Assembly (NCBI GenBank): GCA_017483805.1
Contig: JAFUUL010000112.1
Coordinates: 1 to 49,955, forward strand
Length of the DNA stretch: 49,955 nucleotides
From: Prevotella sp.
Lineage (GTDB): Bacteria > Bacteroidota > Bacteroidia > Bacteroidales > Bacteroidaceae
Direction: 5' to 3'
The number at the start of each line of letters is the position of its first letter. Positions within the stretch are counted from its first letter, which is position 1. Of the stretch, positions 1 to 7,951 are shown piece after piece. The notes below the pieces were generated by a model that was not told the origin of the DNA, did no database searches, and saw only the letters and a list, made by a program, of their open reading frames with translations. Position numbers and translations under genes: made by a program.

Positions 1-95
1 AAAACGTCCTTTCGAGACTGGGCGTACAACTGCCCTCGGGTCTCGTTCCATCGATGTTGTTTTAACGTGCCCACCCTCTCATGAGCAGGCATTTC
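1..95 (-). other. Start of an unidentified leftward transcript: structured RNA or partial gene
   Basis: This is the region downstream of the leftward promoter. On the minus strand it holds a hairpin with a 6-bp outer stem (CGAGAC/GTCTCG) and a 4-bp inner stem (GGGC/GCCC), between about 47 and 15. AAAAC and GTTTT segments flank the hairpin and could pair. Such nested pairing suggests a structured RNA or leader. However, an ATG at 92..90 also opens a frame that stays open to the window edge (30 codons), starting MPAHERVGTLKQHRW. I do not recognise that peptide. The choice between RNA gene, leader and coding start is unresolved because the transcript is cut by the window. Confidence 0.35.
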
Positions 96-100
96 GGGTG

Positions 101-131
101 CAAAGATAAACATAATTTCTGAATCGCCAAA
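101..131 (-). promoter_or_regulatory. Promoter pointing off the left edge
   Basis: On the minus strand TTTG (131..128), a 19-nt spacer and TATCTTTG (108..101) match the Bacteroidota sigma-ABfr consensus (TTTG, 19-21 nt, TAnnTTTG). It is divergent from the promoter of the M20 gene, whose -33 element begins 29 bp away. Transcription would start near 95 and run off the window. Confidence 0.7.
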
Positions 132-159
132 GAATTTTAAGAAAAAATGCGCAATTTTT

Positions 160-190
160 TTTGTGAATCACCCTTTTTTGCTTACTTTTG
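160..190 (+). promoter_or_regulatory. Promoter of the M20 deacylase gene
   Basis: TTTG (160-163), a 19-nt spacer, then TACTTTTG (183-190). The start codon at 200 lies only 9 nt after the -7 box, so the mRNA would have almost no 5' leader. Confidence 0.75.
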
Positions 191-199
191 CAAGTAGTT

Positions 200-1255
200 A
201 TGGAACGGAAACAATATCTTGACGATGCAGTGGAACTGCTGAAGGCCCTGATAGCCACGCCACGCGTGAGCAGGGACGAGACGCTGGCCGCCGACCTGAT
301 GGAGAGGCGGATGGCAGAGTGGGGACTGGACCCGAAGAGGGACGCCAACAACCTCTGGGCTGTGGCTCCCGGCTACGACGAGGGAAGGCAGACCATCCTG
401 CTGAATGCCCACATCGACACGGTGAAGCCGGTGAAGACGTGGACGCGCGACCCGCACCTGCCGACGGTGGAGCAGGGGAGGCTCTACGGTCTGGGCTCCA
501 ACGACTGTGGCGGCGGACTGGTGTCGCTGCTCCAGGTGTTCAGAATCCTGAGGGAGCAGCCGCTGCCGTTCAACCTGGTCTATCTGGCTTCGGCTGAGGA
601 GGAGGTGTCGGGCCGTGACGGCATTGAGCGGGTGCTGCCGCTGCTTCCGAGGATAGACGTGGCCATCGTGGGTGAACCCACGGGGATGCAGCCTGCCGTG
701 GCAGAGAAGGGACTGATGGTGATAGACGGCTACGCCAAAGGCGTGAGCGGTCATGCGGCCCGCAACGAAGGGGTGAATGCCATCTATGAGGCACTGGACG
801 ACCTGGTGTGGCTGCGCGACTATCGGTTCAGGAAGGAGAGCCCGCTGCTGGGGCCGACGAAGATGACGGTGACGCAGGTGGAAGCAGGCACACAGCACAA
901 CGTGATACCCGACTCGCTGCACTTCGTCATCGACGTTCGCACGAATGAATACTATCAGAATGAGTTTCTGTTTGCGTTTCTGCAGAAACGGATGAAGCGC
1001 TGCACGCTGCAGGCGCGGTCGTTCAGGCTGCACTCGTCGAGCATCGCGCTGGAGCATCCGCTGGTGAAACGCTGTGTGGAGATGGGACTGAAGCCCTTCG
1101 GATCGCCTACGCTGTCTGATCAGGCGCTGATGTCATTCCCCTCGCTGAAACTGGGGCCGGGAGAGTCGGCACGGTCGCACAGCGCCGATGAATTCATCGG
1201 GCTGGACGAGATAGAACAAGCCATTGACACTTATCTGACGCTGCTCAGCGCCTGA
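200..1255 (+). CDS. M20 family metallo-deacylase, probably ArgE-type (N-acyl-ornithine/citrulline deacylase)
   Basis: A 351-residue zinc peptidase/deacylase of the M20 (ArgE/DapE) family. The metal and catalytic residues are visible in order: H71 and D73 in AHIDTVK, D102 in GSNDCGGG, the E133-E135 run in SAEEEV, E159 in VGEPTGM, and H327 in the terminal HSADEF. The lid/dimerisation domain lies between about 165 and 285. In Bacteroidota, short M20 proteins of this type act in arginine synthesis, removing an acetyl or succinyl group from citrulline or ornithine. That substrate is inferred from the family, and no other arg gene is nearby. ATG 200 was chosen because the TTG at 188 overlaps the -7 promoter box. 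The gene converges with the EnvC-like gene, and the two overlap by 11 bp at their 3' ends. A general M20 peptidase remains possible. Confidence 0.8.
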   Translation: MERKQYLDDAVELLKALIATPRVSRDETLAADLMERRMAEWGLDPKRDANNLWAVAPGYDEGRQTILLNAHIDTVKPVKTWTRDPHLPTVEQGRLYGLGSNDCGGGLVSLLQVFRILREQPLPFNLVYLASAEEEVSGRDGIERVLPLLPRIDVAIVGEPTGMQPAVAEKGLMVIDGYAKGVSGHAARNEGVNAIYEALDDLVWLRDYRFRKESPLLGPTKMTVTQVEAGTQHNVIPDSLHFVIDVRTNEYYQNEFLFAFLQKRMKRCTLQARSFRLHSSSIALEHPLVKRCVEMGLKPFGSPTLSDQALMSFPSLKLGPGESARSHSADEFIGLDEIEQAIDTYLTLLSA

Positions 1256-2768
1256 GCCACGGGCGAGGGTCGAGCAGGTCGGTCCAGTTGCGCAACTGGA
1301 ACTGCATGGTATGCGATGCGCCGAGGCTACCGAGGGTCTGGTTGGTGGACACCTTCTGTCCGGCCGCTACGCTGACGGAAGCCAGGTCGCAGTAGACAGA
1401 GATGTAGCGACCGTGGCGCACCATAACAATAAAACCGCTGCCTGTGGCAAAGATGCGACTCACCTCGCCGTCGAAGATACAACGGGCCTGGGCACCAGGC
1501 TGTCCCTTGAGGTGGATGCCCTTGCTGGCCAGATGGACACCACGGCCCACACCCTCTACGACATTTGAACCGAAGCCGCGCACAATCTGATAGTTTCCGG
1601 TGATAGGCATGGGCAGACGGCCCTTGTTGCTGGCGAACGAGCCGCTGAGCGCACGGTCGGGGTCGGCATTGGCATAGCGTTCGGCGTCGCGCTTGGCGGC
1701 CTTGTTGTCATCGGCCACGGCACGCTCCATCGACTTGCGCTCGGTCTCGGCCTGACGGGCACGCTGCTTGGCGGCCTTCTTCTCTTCGGCATTGCGGGCG
1801 GCACGGGCCTCCTCGCGGGCCTTCTGTTCGCGGGCCTTGGCCTCGGCCAGACGGCGTTCACGCTCGCGGCGCTCCCGCTCCTTGCGAGCCTTCTCTTCAG
1901 CCAGACGCTTCTTCTCGGCCTCGATGCGGGCTTTTTCGCGGGCTATCTCTTCGGCTATCAGCCGGTCTATCTTGGCATTCAGGTCGGCCTCCTGCTGCTG
2001 TTCTTTGACGATAAGGTCCTGCACGGTCTTCTGTTCCTTCTGCAGCCGGTCTACCAGCAGTTTCTGCTCCTGCTGCTTCTGCTCCATCTGGCGGCGTTCG
2101 GTCTCACCGCGGGTCAGCAGGGAGTTCATCTCGGTGCGGGCCTGCTCCAGTTCCTGCTGCTTGGCCTCCACCTGCTCCTGCTTCTGCTTGACGGCCTCGC
2201 CCTGGGCCCGCTGGTAGGTGGCATACTCGTTCATGAAGCGGGTGCGGCGGTACATCTGGTTGATGTTGCGGGCACTGAAGACGAACATGGCCTTGCTCTG
2301 CGACTTGCGGTTGCGGTGCATATAGCGCACGGACTGGCGGTAGTTCTCCTGACGTTCGGCCAGTTCGCGCCGGAGCACGGTCATCTCGGAGTCGAGCAGG
2401 GCGATATGGCCGTCGAGGGTGTCGATCTCCAGTTTGATGCTGTCGAGCAGCAGGCGCTTCATGTCGATCTCGTTGCCCAGCGAGAGCACGTCCTGCATCT
2501 GCTGGCGGACGCGGCGGTCGAGTTCGGCCTTCTGGCGCTTGTTCTTGGCAATGTTCTCCCTCACCTGACGGCGCTCGGCCTCGGCTTTTTCGCGCTGGGT
2601 GGGCTGGCGCTTCTTCTGCTGTGTGGCCGTGGACTTCTTCTGCTGGGTGGTGGCCTTCTTCTTGGTGGCGGTGGTGCCTTGCTTCGACGCACTGCCCTGC
2701 TTCGACCGCTGGGCCGAAGAGGTGAGGCAGCAGAGTGCCAGGAGCAGACAGATGAGGACTTGCTTCAT
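1245..2768 (-). CDS. EnvC-like murein hydrolase activator with degenerate LytM (M23) domain
   Basis: A 507-residue exported protein. It has a signal peptide (about 1-19, ending SSAQ), a basic Lys/Thr/Gln-rich segment, a long coiled coil (about 60-260), a second Glu/Arg/Ala-rich helical stretch (about 270-370) and a C-terminal LytM/M23-like domain (about 385-507). Coiled coil plus LytM is the EnvC layout; EnvC proteins activate septal amidases. The zinc ligands of active M23 enzymes are not intact: the GID motif reads GIHLKG, and the usual HxHFELR strand reads MQFQLR. This fits an activator rather than an endopeptidase. It is the last gene of dut-TPR-DUF4292-EnvC, starting 5 nt after the DUF4292 stop. 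An active M23 peptidase is unlikely. Confidence 0.85.
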   Translation of the reverse strand: MKQVLICLLLALCCLTSSAQRSKQGSASKQGTTATKKKATTQQKKSTATQQKKRQPTQREKAEAERRQVRENIAKNKRQKAELDRRVRQQMQDVLSLGNEIDMKRLLLDSIKLEIDTLDGHIALLDSEMTVLRRELAERQENYRQSVRYMHRNRKSQSKAMFVFSARNINQMYRRTRFMNEYATYQRAQGEAVKQKQEQVEAKQQELEQARTEMNSLLTRGETERRQMEQKQQEQKLLVDRLQKEQKTVQDLIVKEQQQEADLNAKIDRLIAEEIAREKARIEAEKKRLAEEKARKERERRERERRLAEAKAREQKAREEARAARNAEEKKAAKQRARQAETERKSMERAVADDNKAAKRDAERYANADPDRALSGSFASNKGRLPMPITGNYQIVRGFGSNVVEGVGRGVHLASKGIHLKGQPGAQARCIFDGEVSRIFATGSGFIVMVRHGRYISVYCDLASVSVAAGQKVSTNQTLGSLGASHTMQFQLRNWTDLLDPRPWLRR

Positions 2769-2772
2769 GTGG

Positions 2773-3621
2773 TTACAGGGCCATGAAACGGCGAAGGATC
2801 TCGTCGACGGTCACCTCGCGATACTTGTCGGAGACGGTGGTGCGGGTCTCCCACTCACTCTCGTTGCCCATGTAGGTCAGTTTGACGCCCAACTTGACTT
2901 CCTTCTCAGGTGTGGTCAGGGTGATGCCCATGTCGCTGGGGAAGGGCTTTGCACCGAGTTTTGTGAAGGCCCGGTAGTCCCAGTTCAGTTGGGTGTTGCC
3001 CTTGAACTGGTCGCGATAGGCGATGTTGGCCATGTTGATGCGACCCGTCTTCTCGTTGGCCAGCCAACTGTAGTTCATCTTGCCCTCCTCAAGACTGATG
3101 ACCACCTCCTCGTCGCCGAGGCTGGCGGTGAACCTGTTGAGGGCATTCTGGTCGACACTCTGGCGGCCGGGCACAAAGAGTTCGTTCCAGAATAGGGCCT
3201 GGAGAGTGTAGAAGTTGATGCCACTGTTGCGCAGGAACGAGATGTGGCTGTAGGGGGCCTTGAGGTACTGCTTGTTGATGCGGTCCATGATGAGCACGTA
3301 GTCCTTGGTGAACTCGATGCGGCCGGCCTCTACGAAGCCGAAGGCCATCAGTTGCAGACGAATCACGTCGTCGCGCTTCATCTTGAGGTTGCCCGTCAGC
3401 GACACTTGCTGGGGGCCATACTCAACGGTGAACTTCAGTTTCGAGGTGACGAACTGCGACTTCGAGACATTCTCGTTCACTTTCTGCAGGAAGGCAACCT
3501 GCTCCATGGAGTCGGCAGGGGCGGGTTTCGTGTCCTTCGTGACCTGCTTCTTGGGGTGGCACGATGCCAGCAGCAGGGGGATGGCGACGAGGGCCATCAT
3601 CAATACCTTTACGTTCTTCAT
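2773..3621 (-). CDS. DUF4292 family outer-membrane lipoprotein
   Basis: A 282-residue lipoprotein. The N-terminus has Lys, a hydrophobic run and a lipobox (LLLASC), so the mature protein should begin at Cys of CHPKK and be anchored to a membrane. The body matches the DUF4292 type of Bacteroidota: a beta-rich domain with FEVEYGP-like and GFVEAGRIEFT stretches, reminiscent of LolB/LolA half-barrels. The role is unproven. A link to lipoprotein or envelope assembly is inference from its neighbours, the EnvC-like and TPR proteins. ATG 3621 is chosen because it overlaps the TPR stop as ATGA (4-nt overlap) and gives a proper lipoprotein signal; the frame is open further upstream but only inside the TPR gene. 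Confidence 0.8.
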   Translation of the reverse strand: MKNVKVLMMALVAIPLLLASCHPKKQVTKDTKPAPADSMEQVAFLQKVNENVSKSQFVTSKLKFTVEYGPQQVSLTGNLKMKRDDVIRLQLMAFGFVEAGRIEFTKDYVLIMDRINKQYLKAPYSHISFLRNSGINFYTLQALFWNELFVPGRQSVDQNALNRFTASLGDEEVVISLEEGKMNYSWLANEKTGRINMANIAYRDQFKGNTQLNWDYRAFTKLGAKPFPSDMGITLTTPEKEVKLGVKLTYMGNESEWETRTTVSDKYREVTVDEILRRFMAL

Positions 3622-5321
3622 TTCCTTAAGTATTTTTTCTTTTTCAGTTTTCTTGCCAACAGTTTGTTGTGCGGATCCATCTCCAAGGCCTGCTGCCACA
3701 GGGCAGTGGCTCCCTCCATGTCGCCGGACAGGGCATAGATGTCGCCGGCATGCTCGGTGACGACGGCGCCCACGGCAGAGTCGTTCTGCAGGGCCTGGTC
3801 GATGTAGATGCGGGCCTCGGCATAGCGACCTTCCATGAAGAGGATCCAGGCGTAGGTGTCGAGATAGGTGGAGTTCTTAGGCTCGGCCTTGATGGTCTTG
3901 TAACTCATCAGTTCGGCCTGGTCGAGGTTCTCGCCCTCCAGGCTGAGGTAGTAGGCGTAGTTGTTCAGACAGCCAATGTTGTCGGGCTTCCACTGCAGGC
4001 AGGAGTCGTAGGCCTCGTAGGCCTCGCGCTTGCGTTCCTTTTGGAAGAGCAGGTCGCCCATCACGGCGTAGAAGTCGGAGACAATCTCGGGCGAACTCTC
4101 CTCGTTGATGACGCTGATGCCGTTTTGGAAAGCCTCCAGGGCGTGGTCGGTGTCCTCCTGCCGATAGTAGGCCATGCCCTGATAGTAGTAGAAGGCCATC
4201 TCCTCGGGGTTGTACTGGCGGGCGGCCTGACAGAGACTGATGATGCTGTCGTTGTCGTCGGCCTCCCAGGCGTACTGCACCAGTTGCAGACGGGGCGAAG
4301 TGCGCTCAGGGGCCAGTGCCAGCACCAGTTCGAGGGCCCGGGCAATGCTGTCGCGCGGCATCTTCTTCAGATCCATGTAGGCCGCGGTGAGTTCGGCGAT
4401 GTCAGGGTCGGGCTCCGGTTGGTCAAGCATCTCGCGGAAGAGGTTGAGGATGACTGTGCTGTCGCCGCCCTCATCCTCGTTTTGGGCAATGAGCAGGCGC
4501 ATCTGGTAGACCTTGTCTTCGGTGGTGGCCTGCGGGTTGAGCAGGATGCGGCGCGTCATCTGCATGACGGCGGCCGAATCTTCCTCGGAGTTGTAGTAGC
4601 CCCTCAGTGCCATCTGGGCGCGGATGTTGTTGGGCTCCTCGTCCAGCACCTGATTCAACAGCCTCACCGCCTCGTCGTGTTCGCCGTTGAGCATCAGCGA
4701 GTTGGCATAGAGCGTCTTGTAGTTCAGATCGTTGGGGTGCTGCTCCATCAGGCCCTTCATCTCCTCGGCCGACTTCTCGTTGTCGCCCAGTTGGATGTAG
4801 AGGCGGCTCTTCGACAGGGCGATGCGCTCCGTCTTGCCGTTGTTCTGCTCCAGTAGGTCGAGCACGGCGATGGCCTCCTCGTAGTTTTCCTGACGGTTGT
4901 ATAAGTTGTAGAGCGTCTCGAGCAGTTCCTCGCGGCTCTTGTCTGCCTCGTAGAGTTTCTTCACCACGCGAATGGCATCGTCGTAACGCTGCTGCATGAT
5001 GTAGGCATCAGAGAGGGTCTCCATGTAGGTGGCGTTGGAAGGCTCCAATTCGGCAGCCTTCTCGAAGGCTGCCAGTGCCTGGTCGTTCTGCTTCATGGCC
5101 GAGTAGTACTGAGCCAGGAAGAAGTAGGTTTCAGAAGCATCGGGACGCAGTTCCTGACAGCGCATCAGCAAGTCGAAGGCCGCATCGTGATGCCCCTTTT
5201 GTCGCTGGAGCATCGCCTCGTGGAAGAGCACGTCGTATTCGCGAGACGAGTCAGTGGTCTGGGCAATTATGTCCAAACAACAGACCAGCGCAATTGAAAT
5301 CAGGATCAGCCTCTTCGTCAT
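3618..5321 (-). CDS. Secreted tetratricopeptide-repeat protein
   Basis: A 567-residue protein with an N-terminal signal peptide (to about residue 20, ending DIIAQ), then successive TPR units along its whole length. Typical signatures such as FLAQYY, AFEKAAELEPSNATYMETLSDAY and LNNYAYYLS (the last near 460) are visible. TPR solenoids are protein-binding scaffolds, and no catalytic domain is seen. It lies between dut and the DUF4292 lipoprotein gene with a 4-nt ATGA overlap downstream, so it is translated in the same operon. The order dut-TPR-DUF4292-EnvC suggests an envelope role. ATG 5321 is preferred; the TTG at 5324 lies inside a 7-bp tandem array. C-terminus is Lys-rich (KKKKYLRK). Confidence 0.85.
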   Translation of the reverse strand: MTKRLILISIALVCCLDIIAQTTDSSREYDVLFHEAMLQRQKGHHDAAFDLLMRCQELRPDASETYFFLAQYYSAMKQNDQALAAFEKAAELEPSNATYMETLSDAYIMQQRYDDAIRVVKKLYEADKSREELLETLYNLYNRQENYEEAIAVLDLLEQNNGKTERIALSKSRLYIQLGDNEKSAEEMKGLMEQHPNDLNYKTLYANSLMLNGEHDEAVRLLNQVLDEEPNNIRAQMALRGYYNSEEDSAAVMQMTRRILLNPQATTEDKVYQMRLLIAQNEDEGGDSTVILNLFREMLDQPEPDPDIAELTAAYMDLKKMPRDSIARALELVLALAPERTSPRLQLVQYAWEADDNDSIISLCQAARQYNPEEMAFYYYQGMAYYRQEDTDHALEAFQNGISVINEESSPEIVSDFYAVMGDLLFQKERKREAYEAYDSCLQWKPDNIGCLNNYAYYLSLEGENLDQAELMSYKTIKAEPKNSTYLDTYAWILFMEGRYAEARIYIDQALQNDSAVGAVVTEHAGDIYALSGDMEGATALWQQALEMDPHNKLLARKLKKKKYLRK

Positions 5322-5362
5322 CAATCTTCAATCTTCAATTCTCAATTTTCAATCTTCAATCT
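5321..5362 (-). repeat. 7-bp-period tandem array between dut and the TPR gene
   Basis: Six consecutive 7-bp units of the TCAATCT type (AGATTGA on the coding strand), two of them degenerate (TCAATTC, TCAATTT). The array begins in the last codons and stop of dut and ends at the first base of the TPR start codon, so the whole gap between the genes is repeat. Confidence 0.9.
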
Positions 5363-5790
5363 TTCCCCGTGTGTCCATATCCTCCGGCCCCGCGCTCAGT
5401 CTCGTCGAGTGTTTCCACCTCGATGAAATCGGCCGTTTCGTGCCGGGCAATGACCATCTGGGCGATGCGCTCGCCATCATTGACGGTGAAGTCTTCCGTT
5501 GACAGGTTAATGAGCACCACGCCGATTTCGCCGCGATAGTCGGCATCGATGGTGCCGGGCGCATTGAGTACGGTGATGCCCTTCTTCAGGGCTAGTCCGC
5601 TGCGGGGTCGCACCTGTGCCTCGTAGCCCTGTGGCAGGGCGATGTAGAGACCTGTGGGAATCAGCCGGCGCTCCATCGGCTTGAGCACGATGGGGGCATC
5701 GATGTTGGCACGCAAGTCCATGCCAGCACTCTGCGGTGTGGCGTAGGCGGGAAGTGGCTGGTGCCCCTTATTGATGACTTCTATTTTCAT
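5356..5790 (-). CDS. dut: Deoxyuridine 5'-triphosphate nucleotidohydrolase (dUTPase)
   Basis: A 144-residue trimeric dUTPase that hydrolyses dUTP to dUMP and pyrophosphate, keeping uracil out of DNA and feeding dTMP synthesis. The five family motifs are present: AGMDLRA (about 23-29), PRSGLA (about 62-67), [16 protein letters not shown] (about 76-91), GERIAQMV (about 107-114) and the C-terminal [10 protein letters not shown]. The last is a variant of the usual RGxGGFGSTG with Tyr for Phe and His for Ser. It is the first gene of the leftward operon and is divergent from dgt. Length is normal for the family. Confidence 0.95.
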   Translation of the reverse strand: MKIEVINKGHQPLPAYATPQSAGMDLRANIDAPIVLKPMERRLIPTGLYIALPQGYEAQVRPRSGLALKKGITVLNAPGTIDADYRGEIGVVLINLSTEDFTVNDGERIAQMVIARHETADFIEVETLDETERGAGGYGHTGKD

Positions 5791-5811
5791 GTTGCCTTAT
5801 AATTTAAGGTG

Positions 5812-5819
5812 CAAAGTTA
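5812..5819 (-). promoter_or_regulatory. Probable -7 box for the dut operon
   Basis: TAACTTTG on the minus strand, 21 nt before the dut ATG. No good TTTG -33 element is seen at the expected distance, so only half of the promoter is supported. Confidence 0.45.
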
Positions 5820-5890
5820 GCGATTTCCCTCGAAACTGCCATACTTTTTTTGCTAAAATGTGTTGTAGCGGTCGTAATTTCATGAAAAGA

Positions 5891-5923
5891 TTGCAGCAGA
5901 CTCGATTTTTTTGATTACCTTTG
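5891..5923 (+). promoter_or_regulatory. dgt promoter
   Basis: TTG (5891-5893), a 22-nt spacer and TACCTTTG (5916-5923). The ATG at 5929 is 5 nt after the -7 box and a second in-frame ATG at 5941 is 17 nt after it, so the transcript is leaderless or has a leader of about a dozen bases. Confidence 0.65.
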
Positions 5924-5928
5924 CAACG

Positions 5929-7275
5929 ATGAACAAGACTATGGACTGGCAACAATTGATTTCCAACTGCCGGCTGGGACAGGAGCACCGGCACCTGGAG
6001 CGGCACGATGACCGCACGGAGTTTAAGCGCGACTACGACCGGCTGATTTTCTCGGCTCCCTTCCGTCGCCTGCAGAACAAGACACAGGTGTTTCCCCTGC
6101 CGGGCAGCATCTTCGTGCACAACCGGCTGACCCACTCGCTCGAGGTGGCCAGTGTGGGGATGTCGCTCGGTAACGACATTGCGCGGCATCTCTGTACAAG
6201 AAACCGCGATTTCATCGATACGCTGATTCCCGAAATCGGCCAGATTGTGGCCACTGCCTGTCTGGCCCACGACCTGGGCAACCCGCCCTTCGGCCATTCA
6301 GGCGAGAAGGCTATCCAGACCTTTTTCACCGAGGGCAAGGGCGCATATCTGAAAGAACAGGTGTCGCCGGAATTCTGGAGCGACATCACCTGCTTTGATG
6401 GTAATGCCAACGCCTTCCGTCTGCTGACCCATAGTTTCAAGGGGCGGCGGCAGGGTGGCTTCGCCATGACCTACAGCACGCTGGCCAGCATCGTGAAGTA
6501 TCCTTTCCCCTCGTATGCTTCTACCAAGAAAAAGTTCGGATTCTTCGCCACTGAGCGTACCCACTATGAGGCTGTGGCGGCCCAACTGGGCATCCCCCAA
6601 CTGTCGGCTGAGCCGGGCCAGGAGCGATGGGCCCGCTACCCGCTGGTCTATCTGGTGGAGGCAGCCGATGACATCTGCTACGAGATTATGGACCTGGAGG
6701 ATGCCTACAAACTGAAGATACTGACCTACGACGAAACAATGGAACTGATGCTGTCTTTCTTCGATGAAACCGGGCAAAAACGTATCACTGGGCGCATCAG
6801 CGATGAACAACTGACCGACCCCAACGAGAAGATACAGTACCTGCGGGCCTGCGTCATCGGTAAGTTGGAAAACGAATGCGTGCGTACCTTTATAGACCAC
6901 GAGGCGGAGATACTGGCAGGCACTTTCCAAGGTGCGCTCATAGATAATATCGCTGAGCAGCAGCGCGAGGCCTATCGGCGGTGCACCCAGATTTCGCGGG
7001 CACGCATCTATCGCAGTCAGCCCGTGCTCGACGTGGAACTGTCGGGTTATCGCATCATGGCCACGCTGATGGAACTGATGGTGGAAGCCATCGAGCACCC
7101 CGAGCGTTACTACTCGCAGCAACTCATCGGTCGCGTCAGCAGCCAGTATGACATAGAGAGCCCCAGTCTGGAGACTCGCCTGATGGCCGTCATCGACTAC
7201 ATCAGCGGCATGACCGACGTCTATGCCCTCGATGTCTACCAGAAGATTTGCGGCATATCGCTGCCCATCATATAA
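5929..7275 (+). CDS. dgt: Deoxyguanosinetriphosphate triphosphohydrolase (dGTPase)
   Basis: A 448-residue HD-superfamily dNTP triphosphohydrolase, converting dGTP to deoxyguanosine plus triphosphate. Visible motifs are the RRLQNKTQVFPLP segment, the first metal His H69 in THSLEV, the H114-D115 pair in LAHDLGNPPFGHSGE, and the central YLVEAADDICYEIMDLEDAY helix. The Bacteroidota enzymes usually start near MDWQQLI, so the ATG at 5941 (444 residues) is an equally good start. ung follows 10 nt downstream, and dut is divergent upstream, giving a small cluster controlling dUTP, dGTP and uracil in DNA. Confidence 0.92.
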   Translation: MNKTMDWQQLISNCRLGQEHRHLERHDDRTEFKRDYDRLIFSAPFRRLQNKTQVFPLPGSIFVHNRLTHSLEVASVGMSLGNDIARHLCTRNRDFIDTLIPEIGQIVATACLAHDLGNPPFGHSGEKAIQTFFTEGKGAYLKEQVSPEFWSDITCFDGNANAFRLLTHSFKGRRQGGFAMTYSTLASIVKYPFPSYASTKKKFGFFATERTHYEAVAAQLGIPQLSAEPGQERWARYPLVYLVEAADDICYEIMDLEDAYKLKILTYDETMELMLSFFDETGQKRITGRISDEQLTDPNEKIQYLRACVIGKLENECVRTFIDHEAEILAGTFQGALIDNIAEQQREAYRRCTQISRARIYRSQPVLDVELSGYRIMATLMELMVEAIEHPERYYSQQLIGRVSSQYDIESPSLETRLMAVIDYISGMTDVYALDVYQKICGISLPII

Positions 7276-7285
7276 CCGAGATGCT

Positions 7286-7951
7286 ATGAACGTACAGATA
7301 GAAGAGTCGTGGAAACGACATTTGCGGGGAGAGTTTGAGAAACCTTACTTCGCCGCGCTGACAGAGCAGGTGAGGCAGGAGTACACACGAGGTGCCTGCT
7401 ACCCGCCAGGGCGCTTCATCTTCAATGCCTTCAACCTGTGTCCCTTCGACCAGGTGAAGGTGGTTATCATCGGGCAGGATCCCTATCACGAGCCGGGACA
7501 GGCCCACGGGCTGAGTTTCTCCGTACAGGATGGGGTGCAGTTTCCGCCCTCGTTGCAAAACATATTCAAGGAGATAGAGATGGATCTGGGCACACCAGTG
7601 CCGCAGACGGGCGACCTGACGCGTTGGGCGAAGCAGGGCGTGCTGCTGCTCAACGCCACGCTGACCGTTAGGGCCCATCAGGCCAACAGTCATGCCACGC
7701 TGGGCTGGCAGACCTTCACCGATGCCGCCATTCAGGCGCTGGCCACCCATCGGGAGCATCTGGTCTATATGCTGTGGGGCGGCTTTGCCCGCAGCAAGTC
7801 CTATATGATAGACAAGACCCGCAACCTCGTGCTGGAGTCGGTGCATCCGTCGCCGCTATCGGCCAATCGTGGCGGCTGGTTCGGTCAGCACCAGTTTTCG
7901 CGCTGCAACCAGTATCTGGAGGAGAACGGTGAGAAAGGAATTGTGTGGTGA
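7286..7951 (+). CDS. ung: Uracil-DNA glycosylase, family 1
   Basis: A 221-residue enzyme that excises uracil from DNA to begin base excision repair. The family 1 motifs are intact: the water-activating loop GQDPYH with D65 and H68, the AHGLSFSV segment after it, LLNATLTV, and the DNA-intercalating HPSPLSA loop with H187. The ATG at 7286 follows dgt by 10 nt, and the stop overlaps the next start by one base (TGATG), so dgt-ung-DUF3109 are likely co-transcribed. Confidence 0.96.
   Translation: MNVQIEESWKRHLRGEFEKPYFAALTEQVRQEYTRGACYPPGRFIFNAFNLCPFDQVKVVIIGQDPYHEPGQAHGLSFSVQDGVQFPPSLQNIFKEIEMDLGTPVPQTGDLTRWAKQGVLLLNATLTVRAHQANSHATLGWQTFTDAAIQALATHREHLVYMLWGGFARSKSYMIDKTRNLVLESVHPSPLSANRGGWFGQHQFSRCNQYLEENGEKGIVW

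Noticed and set aside
188-199. TTG start of the M20 gene
   Set aside because: It lies in the TACTTTTG promoter box; ATG 200 gives the normal family N-terminus.
79-351. 90-residue minus-strand ORF at the left edge
   Set aside because: It crosses two promoters and overlaps the M20 gene start; composition is not protein-like.
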